This document shows positions 60,598 to 64,000 of a DNA stretch of 64,000 bases, piece by piece. Position numbers and translations under genes: made by a program. Position 1 is the first letter of the stretch. Each line of letters opens with the position of its first letter. Under the pieces are notes generated by a model. The model had not been told where the DNA came from. It saw nothing but the letters and a program-made list of their open reading frames with translations, and made no database searches. The stretch is from contig NZ_JBAJNS010000001.1 of the NCBI RefSeq assembly GCF_037911585.1, forward strand, positions 5,236,001 to 5,300,000. Reading direction: 5' to 3'. This DNA is from Streptomyces sp. GSL17-111. GTDB taxonomy: Bacteria > Actinomycetota > Actinomycetes > Streptomycetales > Streptomycetaceae.

Positions 60598-61020
60598 GTG
60601 GACGCATGGGTGTGGTGGCTCGTCGTAGCCGTAGGGCTCTGTATCCCGCTCGTCATGACCGCGATGCCCGAGCTGGGCATGCTCGCGGTCGGCGCCGGAG
60701 GGGGAGCGCTCGTCGCGGCGCTCGGCGGGGGTCTCGTCGCGCAGGTCGTCGTCTTCGCCGTCGTCTCGACGGCCCTGATTCTCGTCGTCCGGCCCATGGC
60801 CCGGCGCATGCGCGCCGAGCGCCCCGAACTGGCGACGGGTGTGGACGCCCTCAAGGGGCGGCAGGCCGTCGTGGTCGAACGGGTCGACGGCAGCGGTGGC
60901 CGCGTCAAGATCGGGGGCGAGATCTGGTCCGCCCGGGCGATGGAGGCCGACGACGCCTACGAGCCGGGACGTAAGGTCGATGTGGTGGAGATCGACGGCG
61001 CCACCGCCGTCGTGATGTGA
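60598..61020 (+). CDS. NfeD-family membrane protein
   Basis: A 140-aa NfeD-like protein. About two transmembrane helices cover residues 3-60, and the C-terminal OB-fold (residues about 80-140) shows ALKGRQAVVVERVDGSGGRVKIGGEIW. NfeD proteins work with SPFH/stomatin partners, encoded next here. The GTG at 60598 may be leaderless; an ATG at 60586 is the alternative. Confidence 0.9.
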   Translation: MDAWVWWLVVAVGLCIPLVMTAMPELGMLAVGAGGGALVAALGGGLVAQVVVFAVVSTALILVVRPMARRMRAERPELATGVDALKGRQAVVVERVDGSGGRVKIGGEIWSARAMEADDAYEPGRKVDVVEIDGATAVVM

Positions 61021-61090
61021 TGGCCCACGCGGGACCGGACCGACACGGTCCGTCAACTACACACGTCAACACACGAGTCCAGGGGGCACG

Positions 61091-62047
61091 GTGGACGCCG
61101 TCATCATCGTCCTGATCATCTTGGTGGTGCTCGTCTTCGTCGCGCTCATCAAGACGGTCCAGGTCATCCCGCAGGCGAGTGCGGCCATCGTGGAGCGCTT
61201 CGGCCGCTACACGCGCACCCTGAACGCGGGCCTCAACATCGTCGTGCCGTTCATCGACACGGTGCGCAACCGGGTCGACCTCCGTGAGCAGGTCGTCCCC
61301 TTCCCGCCGCAGCCGGTGATCACCCAGGACAACCTGGTCGTGAACATCGACACCGTCATCTACTACCAGGTGACGGACGCCCGGGCGGCGACCTACGAGG
61401 TCGCGAGCTACATCCAGGCCATCGAGCAGCTCACGGTCACCACGCTGCGGAACATCATCGGCGGCATGGACCTGGAACGCACGCTCACCTCCCGCGAGGA
61501 GATCAACGCGGCGCTGCGCGGCGTGCTGGACGAGGCCACCGGCAAGTGGGGTATCCGCGTCAACCGCGTGGAGCTCAAGGCCATCGAGCCGCCCACCTCC
61601 ATCCAGGACTCGATGGAGAAGCAGATGCGCGCCGACCGCGACAAGCGCGCCGCCATCCTCCAGGCCGAGGGCGTCCGGCAGTCCGAGATCCTCCAGGCCG
61701 AAGGCCACAAGCAGTCGGAGATCCTGCGCGCCGAGGGTGACGCCAAGGCCGCCGCCCTGCGCGCCGAGGGTGAGGCCCAGGCCATCCGCACCGTCTTCGA
61801 GTCCATTCACGCGGGCGACCCGGACCAGAAGCTGCTCTCCTACCAGTACCTCCAGATGCTGCCGAAGATCGCCGAGGGCGACGCGAACAAGCTCTGGATC
61901 GTCCCCAGCGAGATCGGCGACGCCCTCAAGGGCCTCGGGGGTGCGCTGGACGGTTTCAAGAAGCACGGTGGAGACGCCGGGCCGACGATCCCCGCACCGA
62001 CCCCGGGCATGAGCAAGCGCCCCCCGGAGCGTCCGGAGATCGACTGA
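61091..62047 (+). CDS. SPFH/band 7 (stomatin-like) protein
   Basis: A 318-aa stomatin-like protein. Residues 1-20 are a membrane anchor, followed by the SPFH domain (IVERFGRYTRTLNAGL, IDTVIYYQVTDARAATYEV, LRNIIGGMDLERTL). A helical region of repeated AEG units (ILQAEGVRQSEILQAEG) makes a coiled coil, as in flotillins. It forms ring assemblies with NfeD partners on membranes. GTG start after AGGGGG. It follows nfeD by 70 bases. Confidence 0.93.
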   Translation: MDAVIIVLIILVVLVFVALIKTVQVIPQASAAIVERFGRYTRTLNAGLNIVVPFIDTVRNRVDLREQVVPFPPQPVITQDNLVVNIDTVIYYQVTDARAATYEVASYIQAIEQLTVTTLRNIIGGMDLERTLTSREEINAALRGVLDEATGKWGIRVNRVELKAIEPPTSIQDSMEKQMRADRDKRAAILQAEGVRQSEILQAEGHKQSEILRAEGDAKAAALRAEGEAQAIRTVFESIHAGDPDQKLLSYQYLQMLPKIAEGDANKLWIVPSEIGDALKGLGGALDGFKKHGGDAGPTIPAPTPGMSKRPPERPEID

Positions 62048-62071
62048 CCCGTACCACCCACGGACATGCCG

Positions 62072-62107
62072 GTGGCCCCGGCGAACCGCACGGTTCGCCG
62101 GGGCCAC
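62072..62107. terminator. terminator between SPFH and HNH genes
   Basis: A perfect 16-bp stem (GTGGCCCCGGCGAACC with its complement) and a 4-base loop lie between two convergent genes. Confidence 0.8.
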
Positions 62108-62136
62108 GCGCACGTCCGCCCGCCGTCGGGGGAGCG

Positions 62137-62646
62137 TCACGCGGGAGTCGGCAGCGCCAGCCACTCCGGCAGGGTCTCGCCGTCCCTCAGCCGCAGGGCC
62201 AGCAGCAGCGCGTCGGCCGGGGTGGGCTCGAACGGTCGCGTCAGCAGCCGCATGCCCGCCTCGGCCGGAGTGCGGTCGGCCTTGCGGTGGTTGTCCTCCG
62301 CGCAGGCGGCCACCGTGTTCAGCCAGGTGTCGCCGCCGCCGTGCGACCGGGGCACGACGTGGTCCACCGTGGTCGCGCGCCGCCCGCAGTAGGCACACCG
62401 GTGCCGGTCCCGCACCAGCACACCGCGCCGCGACCACGAGGCCCGTTGTCGGAACGGCACCCGCACGTAGCGCCGCAGCCTGATGACCTGCGGCACCGGC
62501 AGCTCGACGTTGGCCGCCCGCACCCGCAGCCCGGGATGCGACTGTTCCACGACGGCCTTGTCCTGCATCACGAGCACCACGGCCCGTCGCAGCGACACCG
62601 TCGACAACGGCTCGAAGCTCGCGTTAAGAATCAGCGTCTCGCGCAT
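62137..62646 (-). CDS. HNH endonuclease
   Basis: A 169-aa HNH nuclease found in nearly all actinobacteria. The metal-binding motif is CAYCGRRATTVDHVVPRSHGGGDTWLN, broken here as CAYCG, TVDHVVP and DTWLNTVAAC. The N-terminal ETLILNASFEPLSTVS is a family signature. ATG 62646 with GGAGGTGGACGGG before it. The role is unknown. Confidence 0.9.
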   Translation of the reverse strand: MRETLILNASFEPLSTVSLRRAVVLVMQDKAVVEQSHPGLRVRAANVELPVPQVIRLRRYVRVPFRQRASWSRRGVLVRDRHRCAYCGRRATTVDHVVPRSHGGGDTWLNTVAACAEDNHRKADRTPAEAGMRLLTRPFEPTPADALLLALRLRDGETLPEWLALPTPA

Positions 62647-62834
62647 CCCGTCCACCTCCCCGGCGCCCCGCCCGGCTGCGGGACGCCCCCACTGTGCCGC
62701 TGCGGGATTCCGTGGACAACGCAATTTCCCCGCCGTGTACGGCGGGTGACGTGCGCGGGACCACCGGCGGACGGTGAGCGGGCGGCCGGGCGAAGGGCGG
62801 TGCGCGGGTGCCGTGCGCCGGTGGCCCGGCGCCG

Positions 62835-62864
62835 CTGTGCCCCGCCTCCGGGACGGGGGCACAG
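62835..62864 (-). terminator. terminator of the YbhB/YbcL gene
   Basis: Stem CTGTGCCCC/GGGGCACAG with a 12-base loop, 15 bases after the gene's stop on the minus strand. Nothing else is seen in the 232-bp gap up to the HNH gene's start region. Confidence 0.55.
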
Positions 62865-62878
62865 GGCGGCCGGTGGGC

Positions 62879-63418
62879 TCAGGAGCCGGCGGGCACCTCG
62901 TACTCACCGATCAGATGGGCACGCCCGATCGCCTTGAACCGCAGGTTGAACCCGACGACGGCCGGGCTGGCGTCGGAGTCGGGGCCGAGCTTCTCGTCCC
63001 CCACCGCGTAGACGGTGAAGACGTAGCGGTGCGGCCCGTCCCCGGGCGGCGGCGCGGCCCCGACGAACTCCTTGTCGCCGTACTCGTTGCGCACGTGGAC
63101 GGCGCCCGGCGGAAGCCCGGCGAAGTCGCCACCGCCCGCACCGGCGGGCAACTCCGTCACGGAGGCCGGGATGTCGAACACCGTCCAGTGCCAGAATCCG
63201 CTGCCGGTGGGGGCGTCCGGGTCGAAGCAGGTCACCGCGAAGCTGCGCGTCTCCTCCGGGAACCCCTCCCAGCGCAGATGCGGCGAGGTGTTGCCCCCGG
63301 CCTGCACCTGATCAGGCTTCAGCTCCGCTCCCTCACGCACGTCGTCGCTGACGACGGTGAAGGACGCCACCGGCGGGTGGAAGTCGTGGGGGAGTGGACG
63401 CCGCTTCTGCTCGGTCAC
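62879..63418 (-). CDS. YbhB/YbcL family (PEBP-like) protein
   Basis: A 179-aa protein of the phosphatidylethanolamine-binding/Raf-kinase-inhibitor-like family. Marks are GGNTSPHLRWEGFPEET, the anion-pocket DPDAPTGSGFWHWTV and GPHRYVFTVYAV. Start is GTG 63418, from VTEQKRRPLP; AGGAGGTTCTGAC lies before it. Cytosolic; bacterial function unclear. Confidence 0.92.
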   Translation of the reverse strand: MTEQKRRPLPHDFHPPVASFTVVSDDVREGAELKPDQVQAGGNTSPHLRWEGFPEETRSFAVTCFDPDAPTGSGFWHWTVFDIPASVTELPAGAGGGDFAGLPPGAVHVRNEYGDKEFVGAAPPPGDGPHRYVFTVYAVGDEKLGPDSDASPAVVGFNLRFKAIGRAHLIGEYEVPAGS

Positions 63419-63575
63419 GTCAGAACCTCCTGATCGCTGGCATCGTTGCAGCGGCCAGCCTAACGAGCCCGGGCAGGGTGGGCTGACAGCATGGCGGGGG
63501 TGCCCGCGTGCCTCCCGCCGGCACGGCGGCACCCGCGAGCCCGCACGACGAGACCCTCACATCGGTGGTGACCCC

Positions 63576-64000
63576 ATGACCAACCCCCAGACACCCGGCC
63601 CGCTCCCCGAAGCGGACCTCACCGGAGTGCTCGACGGATCACTGCCCCCCGGCCTCTACCGGTGGCGCCCCTCCGCGGGTGACCCCGGGCCCTCCCGCGG
63701 GCCGGAGGAGGCCGGCTGGGACAGCCGTGCGGTGGACCTGAGCGGGGTGGGCGACGGCTCCGGATTCGTGGCCCGCTGTGCCGACACCCTCGGCTTCCCC
63801 GAGCGGTTCGGCCACGACTGGGACGGACTCGCCGACGCCCTCACCGACCTGGGCTGGACCGATACGCCGGAGCACGGGCGGCTCCTCCTCGTGCGTGGCT
63901 GGGACGCCTTCGCGCGGTCGGCTCCCGCCGACGCGGCGACGGCCGCGGACGTGCTGTCCGCGGCCGTCAGCTACTGGGCGGGCCGGGCCGCCCCGATGAC
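63576..64000 (+). CDS. barstar-like protein, cut by window end
   Basis: At least 141 codons from the ATG at 63576. It contains FGHDWDGLADALTDLGW, the barstar-family core that binds barnase-type ribonucleases. No nuclease gene is visible before it, so a toxin partner is not shown. The gene runs past the window edge. Confidence 0.78.
   Translation, partial: MTNPQTPGPLPEADLTGVLDGSLPPGLYRWRPSAGDPGPSRGPEEAGWDSRAVDLSGVGDGSGFVARCADTLGFPERFGHDWDGLADALTDLGWTDTPEHGRLLLVRGWDAFARSAPADAATAADVLSAAVSYWAGRAAPM

Overview
The window is very GC-rich actinobacterial DNA. Streptomyces is the best fit: there are two short chaplins, a Scr1-type HTH regulator with DUF397 partners, and GTG/ATG starts with strong third-position G+C bias. 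All identifications come from reading motifs by eye; no database search was possible.

Positions 1-29227 hold the 3' end of a trans-AT polyketide synthase locus. Three PKS proteins are read left to right: the end of one ending in a KS, then 3547 aa, then 4802 aa. They overlap by 10 and 4 bases and contain no acyltransferase domain. Module order is KS|DH-ACP, KS0-KR-ACP, KS-MT-ACP, KS|KR-ACP, KS-DH-KR-MT-ACP, KS0-ACP, KS-ACP-TE(dead)-TE. Both KS0 domains have lost the HGTGT histidine (His to Gln). The first of two terminal thioesterases has lost its serine. A luciferase-like monooxygenase follows, then, on the other strand and behind a 12-bp stem terminator, a type II thioesterase and a KAS III-like enzyme.

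Positions 29412-34311 hold small operons: flavodoxin plus membrane protein, two unrecognised proteins in tandem, and a GntR/FadR regulator divergent from a CynX/NimT-type MFS exporter with a 38-aa companion.

Positions 34388-36897 are one secreted-protein gene (LGFP-like plus DUF2599-like) cut in two by a 1796-bp IS200/IS605 element with divergent tnpA and tnpB. Removing exactly 34832-36627 restores an uninterrupted 237-aa reading frame. TnpB keeps its RuvC and zinc-finger residues.

Positions 37012-41606 carry an HTH regulator with two DUF397 proteins, a ComB-like phosphatase, a cytochrome P450 and a CbrC-family protein. Positions 41717-48048 are a polymorphic-toxin locus: SseB-like protein, WXG-like protein, a 1545-aa RHS protein with a compositionally foreign C-terminal tip, a two-S1-domain candidate immunity protein, and the wreck of a DUF1266-like gene.

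From 48219 on the content is mostly ordinary chromosome: HATPase, an AlbA_2/HATPase protein translationally coupled to a ParA-like ATPase, SixA, SerB, an FHA-FHA-ABC transporter, a GAF histidine kinase with NarL-type regulator, two chaplins, an ABC ATPase, NfeD with an SPFH protein, HNH endonuclease, a YbhB/YbcL protein and a barstar-like gene cut by the window end.
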